This document shows, one piece after another, positions 1 through 6,148 of a stretch of 13,175 nucleotides of DNA. Source of the DNA: Bacteroidales bacterium (GTDB lineage: Bacteria; Bacteroidota; Bacteroidia; Bacteroidales; Muribaculaceae). The position numbers and the translations under genes were made by a program. Under the pieces are notes generated by a model. It did no database searches. It had not been told where the DNA came from and worked only from the letters and a program-made list of their open reading frames with translations. Within the stretch, counting starts at the first letter, position 1. Each line of letters starts with the position of its first letter. The stretch is taken from assembly GCA_019416285.1 (NCBI GenBank), contig DXXM01000052.1, positions 1 to 13,175 of the forward strand, read 5' to 3'.

Positions 1-43
1 GGCTCGACCCACTGTAATCCTTCGGTTGCAAGGACATATCCAT
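1..43 (-). CDS. 5' end of an unidentified minus-strand reading frame (partial)
   Basis: An ATG at 43-41 opens a frame that stays open for 14 codons to the window edge, reading MDMSLQPKDYSGSS; a second in-frame ATG lies at 37-35. It starts one base after the TGA (47-45) of the glycosidase gene, a spacing typical of translationally coupled genes in an operon. Only 14 residues are visible, too few to recognise a family, and there is no visible signal peptide. It could be the next gene of the TPR-glycosidase unit, a gene inside whatever the neighbouring repeat belongs to, or a chance open frame. Confidence 0.3.
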   Translation of the reverse strand, partial: MDMSLQPKDYSGSS

Positions 44-44
44 C

Positions 45-1109
45 TCAACCTTGTGACCCCTCATTTTCACTTTTGTTGTTAAACAGCCTCTTATTGTATC
101 GCCGCGCTTCTTCCTCTTTAAGCGCTTTCAGCACTGATTCCTTTATCTTGATTATTGTCCCGTGTTTGTGGCCGTCGGGGAGCGATATGCGGTCGTCGGC
201 AGGAGTGAATGTCCTGAAATCTTTTGTCGAGACGGCTCCGAAGCGACACTGGCGGTAGACGTCGAAATATATCAGCCACTCGTCGCCGACCTTTATCGCG
301 CACGCTCCCTCGGAATATGTCGGTGCGAATTTCTCGCTCGGATTTCCGTAGGGGCCCTCGGCGGTCGGGGCGGTCACACAGAAGAGGTCGCTGTAGCCGG
401 GCTTGCGGTTGTCTTTGGCGATGAGCACATATTTGCCGTCATCGGCTTTCAGCACGAATCCGTCGATTGAGTTGAATCCCGGGTCATAGAAGGGACGGCG
501 GGGAGTGAAGGTCTTGAAGTCAGTGGTGGTCGTGTAATACATGCGGTGGCTCACGTTCTTGCCCAGACGGTCGGCATCGGTGTATTCCGCCTCAGGTATC
601 GACGAGGACCATACAATCATATATTGTTTCTTCACATCGTCGTAGAAAACCTCAGGAGCCCATACATTGTCGGTCTCGGCTCCCTCCATCACCGGAATCT
701 CGCGCTGCTCGCTCCAGTTGATAAGGTCTTTCGACGAGGCGTAGCCGAAGGCTTTCTCGCCTGACCATGCAAGAGTCCATACGAGATGATATGTTCCGTC
801 CGGTCCCTGCACTATCGAAGGGTCGCGCATCATGGAGTTGGGCGAATATTTGCCCTTCTCCATCTGTCGGGAATGGGTATTGAAATACTCCGGACGCTTG
901 TTGCCGATTTCAGGCCTGAGCCATGCGCCCTGTATGCTGTCCCAATGACAGCCGTCGTAGCTGTAGAGATAGTGGAGACCATCAAGTGCCGGTTCGCGGT
1001 GGCCGGTGAAGAGATAGACTTCACGCTCTTCTCCGTAGGCTGATAGTCCGGATGCCGGAATCAGCATGGCGCCGGCGAAGAGCATTTTGAGGATGAAGTT
1101 TTTACGCAT
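45..1109 (-). CDS. Secreted GH43-like beta-propeller glycosidase
   Basis: A 354-residue exported protein. Residues 1-24 form a signal peptide (MRKN, a hydrophobic core, then a GLSA cleavage site), so it acts in the periplasm or at the cell surface. The rest resembles the five-bladed propeller of glycoside hydrolase family 43 (arabinofuranosidases, xylosidases). Repeated blade motifs are visible: 'RDPSIVQGPDGTYHLVWT' near 95-112, 'WAPEVFYDD' near 150-158, and 'GKYVLIAKD' near 225-233. By analogy with the family, D96 (general base), D216 in SIDG (pKa-tuning residue) and E267 in SEG (general acid) are the likely catalytic triad, with a GHKHG segment at 313-317. Substrate cannot be read from sequence, and no SusC/SusD genes flank it. 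It follows the TPR gene by 42 bp with no promoter of its own visible, so cotranscription is likely. Residues about 340-351 are encoded by a dispersed repeat, so the native C-terminus may have been replaced. Subfamily is uncertain. Confidence 0.8.
   Translation of the reverse strand: MRKNFILKMLFAGAMLIPASGLSAYGEEREVYLFTGHREPALDGLHYLYSYDGCHWDSIQGAWLRPEIGNKRPEYFNTHSRQMEKGKYSPNSMMRDPSIVQGPDGTYHLVWTLAWSGEKAFGYASSKDLINWSEQREIPVMEGAETDNVWAPEVFYDDVKKQYMIVWSSSIPEAEYTDADRLGKNVSHRMYYTTTTDFKTFTPRRPFYDPGFNSIDGFVLKADDGKYVLIAKDNRKPGYSDLFCVTAPTAEGPYGNPSEKFAPTYSEGACAIKVGDEWLIYFDVYRQCRFGAVSTKDFRTFTPADDRISLPDGHKHGTIIKIKESVLKALKEEEARRYNKRLFNNKSENEGSQG
57..94 (-). repeat. Dispersed 38-bp repeat, copy A (inverted relative to copy B)
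   Basis: Read on the minus strand the segment begins ATAAGAGGCTGTTTAA and ends GTGAAAATGAGGGG. It matches the plus-strand segment 13110-13146 at 34 of 38 aligned columns (three substitutions and one single-base indel). It forms the last coding stretch of the glycosidase gene, encoding about residues 340-351. Both copies follow the 3' end of a gene and point away from it. No obvious hairpin lies within the repeat. It could be the terminus of an insertion sequence or MITE, or a dispersed intergenic repeat; its body would lie to the left of the window. Confidence 0.7.
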
Positions 1110-1151
1110 ATCAGGATTAGTTTATAGTATGGTATGAGATTAGTCAGAGGG

Positions 1152-3203
1152 TCAGTTGCGCGTGGCCATGCGTTTGAGCAGGGAGTAGGCGGGGACTATG
1201 CCGAATTCTCCGGCACGGCTCAGGTCGGGGAAAGCCTTTTCTTTATCGCCGAGCGTGAGGTAGACGAATCCGCGGTTGTAGTAGGCCTCGCCGAAATTGG
1301 GCTTGAGCTCGATTGCGCGTGAGAACGACTTGACAGCCTCCTCAAGCATGCCGGCTTCGGCAAGGAGCACTCCGCGGTTATAGTGGGCCACGGGCATGAA
1401 CGGGGAGAGGCGGATTACCGTGTCGAGCTCCTTCATGATGTCGGCGATATCCTCTTTTGTGAGGACTATACGGCCGCTGTCGCCACCTTTTTCAGCACGC
1501 TTTTTCTGATATTTTATCTGGGATTTAAGCAAATAGGCGAGGGTGAAATCGGGTGTCAGTTCTACGGCGCGGTCAAGATCGGTGAGCGCACGGCTGAAAT
1601 CGCCGACGGTATAGAAATCCATCGCCCGGCCGAAATAGTCGATGGCGCGGGAGGGATGGCTTGCTATGTATGAATTGTAAAACTCGATTGATGAGCGGTG
1701 GCTCTCTTCGGTTTCAGGCCCTCTAAGGGCTGCCTCGCGGTTGGCTACCTGGAGTCCGAAGCGCAGGAGGCCGGTGGCGTTGATGTCGTTGACCTCGCGG
1801 ATATATTCGCTGTTGAGGCGCATCTCGGTGGGCGAGGTGTAGTAGGTCATTATGAAAACTGGCTCCATCTCGACGCGTAAATCCTGATCCTGGACCTTTC
1901 CGCGTATATCCGACAGGTCCTCCTCGGGTTTGTAGCTCTGAGAGATGGTGGTGAGCGACGAGAAACGCTTCTTGACCTGCTCCTGGCTTTCAGTGCGCGG
2001 CTGCGACGCTACGGGCGAGTCGCCGTCGGCTGAAGTCGTGCCGTTTTCGTCGTTATCATCCTGGTTGTTGCCTCCAAACTGGCGGTCAGGCGTCACCGGG
2101 ACATTTGTCTTGGCCAAAGCGAGAGATTTGTTATAGTCTTTCTCGGCGCCGCGAAGGTCCCCTTTCTGCCGTTTGATGTCGTAGCGGAGGAAATAGGCGG
2201 CCGCGAAGTCCGGATATGCCTCTATCACTTTGTCGAGGTCGGTCAGCGCGCCTTTGAAATCGCCAATCTCGGCATAGAGTATGGCGCGGTTATAGAGGGT
2301 CTTGTAGTCTTTGTCGTTCAGACTGATTACTTTCGTGAAATCTTCGATGGCCTTGTTGGTGTCGTGGACCTCCGCGCGGAGGAGACCACGGTTGAAGATG
2401 GCCATCGTGTTCATCGGGTCGAGCTTTATGGCATGGTCATAGTCGTCGAAAGCGCCGTAGAAATCATCGTTCATATAGCGCAGATAGGCGCGGTTGATGT
2501 AATAGCCTGCGTAGTTGGGCTGCAGCTTGACCGCCATGTCCATATCGGCGAGGGCGCTTTTGTAGTCTTTGCCCGAATTGATGGCTATGTCGGCACGCAT
2601 GAGGTAGCCGTTGATGGCTGAGGAATTTATGGCGAGAGCTTTGTCGATGTCCTCTTTGGCCCCGATGGTGTCCTTGGTCTCAAGTCTCAGACGGGCGCGG
2701 CCGAGGTAGCCCCCCTCATAGCGGGGATAGCGTTTCAGAAGAGCCTCGAAAGTCTCGGATGCGCCTTTGCGGTCTTTTATTTCGCTTTGGGCCATGGCCT
2801 TATTGAAAAGCACGCCGCGGCTCTCGGGAAACATCTTGAGCACATGGTTATAGTCGTCGATGGCTTCGCGGTTTTTCCCGAGGTTCTGACGCGCTACGCC
2901 GCGCACTTCATAAGCATCGGTGATAAATGGATTTCTCTCGATGGCGAGCGAAGCATCCTCTTCCGCTCCGATGAAGTCATCAAGATTGAGTTTTGCCACA
3001 GACCTGTAGAAATAGGGCTTGGCGAGGTTGGGGTTTACACTGATGACCTGATTGAAATATTGTATGGAGAGGACGTAATCTTCAAAATAGTGTGTGTTGG
3101 CGCCGATTCTCATCATCTGCTCTGTGTTGATTTGTGCCCTCATCGGTATGATGGAGCACAGCAAGATAGTGATGATTAAGGCTATACCTTTGTTACGGGA
3201 CAT
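1152..3203 (-). CDS. Secreted tetratricopeptide-repeat (TPR) protein
   Basis: A 683-residue exported protein with a signal peptide at 1-24 (hydrophobic core IALIITILLC, cleavage after MRAQ). Two TPR arrays are visible. The first spans about residues 30-365 and has roughly ten 34-residue helical-hairpin units with typical motifs such as 'YFYRSVAKLNLDDF' and 'AIFNRGLLRAEV'. The second spans about 515-675 and includes 'HYNRGVLLAEAGMLEEAV' and 'YYNRGFVYLTLGDKEKAF'. A polar linker rich in D, N, S and Q (about 376-412) and a non-TPR stretch (about 413-510) separate them. TPR arrays bind partner proteins, so a periplasmic or surface scaffold role is likely; no catalytic domain is visible. It is the first gene of a minus-strand unit with the glycosidase downstream, and diverges from the dipeptidase gene. 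The ATG at 3203 fits the signal peptide and sits about 40 nt downstream of a good promoter box. Confidence 0.85.
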   Translation of the reverse strand: MSRNKGIALIITILLCSIIPMRAQINTEQMMRIGANTHYFEDYVLSIQYFNQVISVNPNLAKPYFYRSVAKLNLDDFIGAEEDASLAIERNPFITDAYEVRGVARQNLGKNREAIDDYNHVLKMFPESRGVLFNKAMAQSEIKDRKGASETFEALLKRYPRYEGGYLGRARLRLETKDTIGAKEDIDKALAINSSAINGYLMRADIAINSGKDYKSALADMDMAVKLQPNYAGYYINRAYLRYMNDDFYGAFDDYDHAIKLDPMNTMAIFNRGLLRAEVHDTNKAIEDFTKVISLNDKDYKTLYNRAILYAEIGDFKGALTDLDKVIEAYPDFAAAYFLRYDIKRQKGDLRGAEKDYNKSLALAKTNVPVTPDRQFGGNNQDDNDENGTTSADGDSPVASQPRTESQEQVKKRFSSLTTISQSYKPEEDLSDIRGKVQDQDLRVEMEPVFIMTYYTSPTEMRLNSEYIREVNDINATGLLRFGLQVANREAALRGPETEESHRSSIEFYNSYIASHPSRAIDYFGRAMDFYTVGDFSRALTDLDRAVELTPDFTLAYLLKSQIKYQKKRAEKGGDSGRIVLTKEDIADIMKELDTVIRLSPFMPVAHYNRGVLLAEAGMLEEAVKSFSRAIELKPNFGEAYYNRGFVYLTLGDKEKAFPDLSRAGEFGIVPAYSLLKRMATRN

Positions 3204-3254
3204 TTGCCGGAATGATTGTGATTTATGAAATTCTCTGAATTCAACGGCAAATGT
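3200..3254. repeat. 10-bp perfect inverted repeat around the TPR gene leader
   Basis: ACATTTGCCG at 3200-3209 and its exact reverse complement CGGCAAATGT at 3245-3254 are separated by 35 bp. The left arm includes the TPR start codon (3203-3201) and the right arm overlaps its -7 promoter box. The layout could be an operator pair for a repressor or a coincidence. An mRNA hairpin is unlikely because transcription should begin within or just after the right arm. Confidence 0.5.
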
Positions 3255-3255
3255 A
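3248..3255 (-). promoter_or_regulatory. Promoter -7 box for the TPR-glycosidase unit
   Basis: On the minus strand this reads TACATTTG, an exact match to the Bacteroidota -7 consensus TAnnTTTG. Transcription would start a few bases on, near 3244, giving a leader of about 40 nt before the ATG at 3203. I see no convincing -33 TTTG at the expected 19-21 bp spacing. Confidence 0.55.
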
Positions 3256-3308
3256 GTGTTTTATGTGAAAACTGCCGTGAATTTTAAGGAATTTTCATAA
3301 TAAAAGTT

Positions 3309-3316
3309 TAATTTTG
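3309..3316 (+). promoter_or_regulatory. Promoter -7 box for the dipeptidase gene, nearly touching its ATG
   Basis: TAATTTTG matches TAnnTTTG exactly and ends only 4 bp before the ATG at 3321. The expected start of transcription is therefore at or within a base or two of the start codon, which predicts a leaderless or nearly leaderless mRNA. The -33 region is not clearly recognisable. Confidence 0.5.
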
Positions 3317-3320
3317 TGAC

Positions 3321-4004
3321 ATGATTCACGGATTAAAAACACTCATTCCCCTTTTAATATATATAATGTTACCCTCTGTCTCGCCCCTTTCGGCCCAGTC
3401 TCTCGCAAGCCGGATGTCGGATTTCGGACTTGTCGATGTGGGCCGGATGGATTCTACCATACAGGTCAATCTGATGTATGCCGCCGACAGCAACTTCACC
3501 GGTGTGGTTCTTTACGATGATTTGCGCGAGGCCTATCTGCATCCGGAGGCTGCGGAGGCTTTGCTGAAGGCTCAGAAAGAACTCCACACGCTGTTCCCCG
3601 GTTACAATCTGCTTGTCAAGGATGCTGCTCGGCCGATGAGTGTACAGAAGAAAATGTTTCGCGCGGTTCAGGGAACACCTAAGGCGAACTATGTCGCAAA
3701 TCCGGCCAAGGGTGGAGGACTGCACAATTATGGCCTCGCCGTGGACATAACGATTGCCGACGAAAACGGCAACGAACTCCCGATGGGGACACCAGTCGAC
3801 CATCTCGGCCCTGAGGCCAATATTGACCGTGAAGAGCAGATGGTGGCCCGCGGGGTGATTTCCGAGACTGAGCGTCAGAACCGCCTGCTGTTGCGCCGTG
3901 TGATGACGGCTGCGGGTTTCAAACCTCTGCGGACCGAGTGGTGGCATTTCAACCTGGTCAGCAAGCGCCAGGCTCAGGCAAAATACAAGCTGCTCGATTT
4001 CTGA
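3321..4004 (+). CDS. D-alanyl-D-alanine dipeptidase (VanX/DdpX family, peptidase M15D)
   Basis: A 227-residue zinc dipeptidase expected to hydrolyse D-Ala-D-Ala or similar D,D-dipeptides in the periplasm. A signal peptide covers about residues 1-26 (one Lys, then a hydrophobic LIPLLIYIM run, then SAQ). Family motifs are complete. R104 in AARP corresponds to the catalytic arginine. H135 and D142 in GGLHNYGLAVD, and H209 in TEWWHF, are the zinc ligands; E206 is the catalytic base. Length is normal for the family. No vanH, vanA or regulator gene is nearby, so a role in peptidoglycan or D-amino-acid turnover is more likely than glycopeptide resistance. The next in-frame ATG (3366) would destroy the signal peptide, which favours the start at 3321 despite its closeness to the promoter box. 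It is transcribed divergently from the TPR gene. Confidence 0.9.
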   Translation: MIHGLKTLIPLLIYIMLPSVSPLSAQSLASRMSDFGLVDVGRMDSTIQVNLMYAADSNFTGVVLYDDLREAYLHPEAAEALLKAQKELHTLFPGYNLLVKDAARPMSVQKKMFRAVQGTPKANYVANPAKGGGLHNYGLAVDITIADENGNELPMGTPVDHLGPEANIDREEQMVARGVISETERQNRLLLRRVMTAAGFKPLRTEWWHFNLVSKRQAQAKYKLLDF

Positions 4005-4020
4005 ACTTTAATCTGCCAAC

Positions 4021-4091
4021 TATTGGATTTGATTCAATAAATGCAAAGGTGTGATATTGTTTTTGTCATGTTGGTATTTGTGGGCTAACAT
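4021..4091 (+). other. Two weak stem-loops downstream of the dipeptidase gene
   Basis: TATTGGAT (4021-4028) can pair with ATTCAATA (4032-4039) across a 3-nt loop, with one G-U pair. ATGTTGG (4068-4074) can pair with CTAACAT (4085-4091) across a 10-nt loop. Both are AT-rich and neither is followed by a clean T-run, so they are at best weak terminators or 3'-end stabilisers. Confidence 0.3.
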
Positions 4092-4132
4092 TTATTATAA
4101 AACTGAGTTCTGAGAATTTCATAAATTTTTGC

Positions 4133-4140
4133 TAATTTTG
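4133..4140 (+). promoter_or_regulatory. Promoter -7 box for prfC
   Basis: TAATTTTG is an exact TAnnTTTG match. Transcription should start a few bases downstream, leaving a leader of about 38 nt before the ATG at 4183. The leader begins with a small GC hairpin (GGCC-GTTT-GGCC, 4143-4154). The -33 element is not clear. The box overlaps the region upstream of 4183, which rules out an in-frame TTG at 4129 as the translation start. Confidence 0.6.
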
Positions 4141-4182
4141 CAGGCCGTTTGGCCATTAATCTCAAAACTCCGTAAAACAGAT

Positions 4183-5760
4183 ATGTCACTGAAAGAAGAA
4201 ATAGCGCGTAGGCGCACATTCGCAATTATTTCTCACCCTGACGCCGGCAAGACGACACTGACCGAAAAACTGCTTCTTTTCGGCGGTGCTATTCATGTAG
4301 CCGGAGCGGTGAAATCAAACAAAATCAAAAAGACCGCCACATCTGACTGGATGGAGATTGAGAAACAGCGCGGTATCTCAGTGGCTACCTCTGTGATGGG
4401 TTTCAATTATGGCGATTATAAAATCAATATTCTCGACACTCCGGGCCACCAGGATTTTGCAGAAGATACTTACCGCACGCTGACGGCCGTTGACAGTGTT
4501 ATTATCGTGGTCGACGTGGCGAAGGGTGTCGAGCAGCAGACCCGCAAGCTGATGGAGGTGTGCCGTATGCGCAACACTCCGGTAATTATTTTCGTCAATA
4601 AGCTCGACCGCGAGGGCCGCGACCCCTTTGACATTCTCGATGAACTTGAGAGCGAACTCAAAATCAAAGTGCGCCCGCTGTCGTGGCCTATTAATATAGG
4701 TGCCAAGTTCAAGGGCGTGTATAATATCTTCGAACATTCGCTTGACCTTTTCACCCCCGACAAGCAGAGGGTGAGCGAGCGAGTGGAGATTGATTCCGTC
4801 GACGACCCGCGCATTGACGAGAGTGTCGGTGAGAACGATGCCGCGAAGCTGCGCGAGGACCTTGAGCTCATCGAGGGCGTCTATCCCGAATTTGATGTCA
4901 ACGAATATCTTGAAGGCAAAGTGGCCCCGGTGTTCTTCGGCTCCGCACTGAACACATTCGGCGTCAAGGAGCTTCTTGATTGCTTTGTCCAGATAGCGCC
5001 GTCGCCGCGTCCCACTCATGCTGAGGAGCGTGAAATCAATCCGCAGGAGGAAGGTTTCTCCGGATTCGTGTTTAAGATTCATGCCAACATGGACCCCAAC
5101 CATCGCTCCTGTATCGCCTTCGTCAAGGTTTGTTCGGGCACATTTGAGCGCAACGCCCCTTATCGTCACATCCGTTCCGGAAAGACAATGAAATTTGCCG
5201 CGCCCACGGCGTTTATGGCGCAGAAAAAGAATATTGTCGATGAGGCATATCCCGGCGACATCGTAGGTATTCCCGATACGGGCAACTTCAAAATCGGCGA
5301 TACCCTGACTTCCGGTGAGGTGCTCCACTTCAAGGGCCTCCCCAGCTTCTCGCCTGAAATGTTCAAATATATCGAGAACAGTGATCCGATGAAAGCCAAG
5401 CAGCTCGACAAGGGCATACAGCAGCTCATGGACGAAGGCGTGGCGCAGCTGTTTGTCAACCAGTTCAACGGCCGCAAGATTATCGGAACTGTCGGTCAGC
5501 TTCAGTTTGAGGTCATACAGTACCGTCTGCTCCATGAATATGGCGCACAGTGCCGTTGGGAGCCTCTGTCGCTCTATAAGGCCTGCTGGATTGAAAGTGA
5601 CGATGCCGAAGCACTCGCCGCCTTCAAAAAACGTAAATTCCAGTTCATGGCTGTCGACCGCGAAGGCCGCGACGTATTCCTCGCCGACTCCAACTACGTC
5701 CTTCAGATGGCCCAGAACGACTTCCCCAAAATAAAATTCCATTTTACCAGTGAATTTTAA
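4183..5760 (+). CDS. prfC: Peptide chain release factor 3 (RF3), translational GTPase
   Basis: A 525-residue cytoplasmic GTPase that removes RF1/RF2 from the ribosome after peptide release. From the ATG at 4183, G1 is HPDAGKTT (18-25), the switch-I/G2 area includes RGIS (63-66), G3 is DTPGH (85-89) and G4 is NKLD (139-142). 'WMEIEKQRGISVATSV' and 'TAPSD'-like RF3 signatures, here TATSDW (51-56), separate it from EF-G and from TypA/LepA. Domains II and III follow (about 290-525), with the RF3-typical 'GTVGQLQFEVIQYRL' around 440. Length matches the family. The frame is open upstream to a TTG at 4129, but the promoter box at 4133-4140 and the family N-terminus (MSLKEEIARRRTFAIISHP) fix the start at 4183. 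It appears to be a single-gene transcript. Confidence 0.95.
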   Translation: MSLKEEIARRRTFAIISHPDAGKTTLTEKLLLFGGAIHVAGAVKSNKIKKTATSDWMEIEKQRGISVATSVMGFNYGDYKINILDTPGHQDFAEDTYRTLTAVDSVIIVVDVAKGVEQQTRKLMEVCRMRNTPVIIFVNKLDREGRDPFDILDELESELKIKVRPLSWPINIGAKFKGVYNIFEHSLDLFTPDKQRVSERVEIDSVDDPRIDESVGENDAAKLREDLELIEGVYPEFDVNEYLEGKVAPVFFGSALNTFGVKELLDCFVQIAPSPRPTHAEEREINPQEEGFSGFVFKIHANMDPNHRSCIAFVKVCSGTFERNAPYRHIRSGKTMKFAAPTAFMAQKKNIVDEAYPGDIVGIPDTGNFKIGDTLTSGEVLHFKGLPSFSPEMFKYIENSDPMKAKQLDKGIQQLMDEGVAQLFVNQFNGRKIIGTVGQLQFEVIQYRLLHEYGAQCRWEPLSLYKACWIESDDAEALAAFKKRKFQFMAVDREGRDVFLADSNYVLQMAQNDFPKIKFHFTSEF

Positions 5761-6000
5761 CCCGATTCGGTCATGATGCGACCATAGTGCGTTTGTGCTG
5801 TGTAACTATATTGCTTTGAGTTGGTTATGTGGCTTTTATAGCGCCGTTCAAAAAGCGGGTCGCGGAGAGAAATTTCGGTATTTATAGCGCAATTTTGTTG
5901 CGTTTTTGTTGCGCGAAAAATTATGCGCAACAACCGCACCAATAAATAAATTATGCTTCCCGTATAAACAGATTGCGTTTTCGGGATAGAAAAAAGATTG
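5761..6000. other. Gene-poor stretch after prfC with clustered TTGCG/CGCAA dyads
   Basis: No credible gene is present: the only open frame over 50 codons is a 61-codon minus-strand frame without a promoter or recognisable protein features. The stretch does hold ordered repeats. TTTATAGCGC occurs at 5835-5844 and again at 5881-5890. TTTTGTTGCG occurs at 5893-5902 and 5904-5913, an 11-bp period. A perfect 9-bp dyad, TTGTTGCGC (5906-5914) and GCGCAACAA (5925-5933), spans a 10-nt loop, and a competing smaller hairpin pairs CGCAA (5888-5892) with TTGCG (5898-5902). It may be a structured 3' UTR, a small RNA, or a remnant of a dispersed repeat. No TAnnTTTG box pointing into it was found. Confidence 0.5.
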
Positions 6001-6033
6001 ATAGCCGCGGACTCCCCACCAGTCTGCGGCTAT
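6001..6033 (+). terminator. Strong stem-loop upstream of the glutamine synthetase gene
   Basis: ATAGCCGCGGACT (6001-6013) pairs with AGTCTGCGGCTAT (6021-6033) as a continuous 13-bp stem, one pair being G-U in RNA, around a 7-nt loop CCCCACC. The plus-strand flank TTTAAATAAAA is AT-rich but not a clean T-run; the minus-strand flank contains TTTTT a few bases beyond the stem. It lies upstream of the predicted GS promoter, so it probably ends read-through from prfC rather than attenuating GS. Confidence 0.6.
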
Positions 6034-6080
6034 TTAAATAAAATTCGTATTGCCGGGTCACACATTTCAGAATTAATCTC

Positions 6081-6088
6081 TATCTTTG
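6081..6088 (+). promoter_or_regulatory. Promoter -7 box for the glutamine synthetase-ligA unit
   Basis: TATCTTTG matches TAnnTTTG exactly. The predicted transcript begins just downstream and has an A-rich leader of about 55 nt to the ATG at 6149, typical of Bacteroidota leaders without a Shine-Dalgarno. No good -33 TTTG is seen at 19-21 bp. An in-frame TTG at 6086 lies inside this box and therefore cannot be the start codon. Confidence 0.55.
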
Positions 6089-6148
6089 CAAGCACAGAAA
6101 CACATTAAAGTCAACATTAGATTAAGTACCAAAAAAACACTAAAACCG

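Noticed and set aside
3369..3947. A 192-codon minus-strand open frame
   Set aside because: It is antisense to the dipeptidase gene, which has a signal peptide and all catalytic motifs.
3321..4004. A vancomycin-resistance locus
   Set aside because: There is no vanH, vanA, or vanR/S beside it; the kinase-regulator pair at 9873-11673 is LytS/LytTR type and 6 kb away.
4129..4182. N-terminal extension of RF3 from a TTG start
   Set aside because: It overlaps the -7 promoter box, and the family N-terminus begins at the ATG at 4183.
4378..5742. A 454-codon open frame on the minus strand
   Set aside because: It lies wholly antisense to prfC, whose motifs are unmistakable. The protein is low in recognisable features and has no promoter; GC-rich third positions in prfC explain the openness.
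5881..5940. A CRISPR-like array from the repeated TTTTGTTGCG units
   Set aside because: Only two 10-bp copies with a 1-bp gap exist, with no spacers and no cas genes.
5757..5942. A 61-codon minus-strand frame in the prfC-GS gap
   Set aside because: No promoter, no ribosome context and no recognisable protein; it spans repeat and dyad sequence and is better read as noncoding.
6086..6148. N-terminal extension of glutamine synthetase from a TTG start
   Set aside because: The TTG lies inside the TATCTTTG promoter box, so it would not be in the mRNA; the ATG at 6149 follows an A-rich leader.
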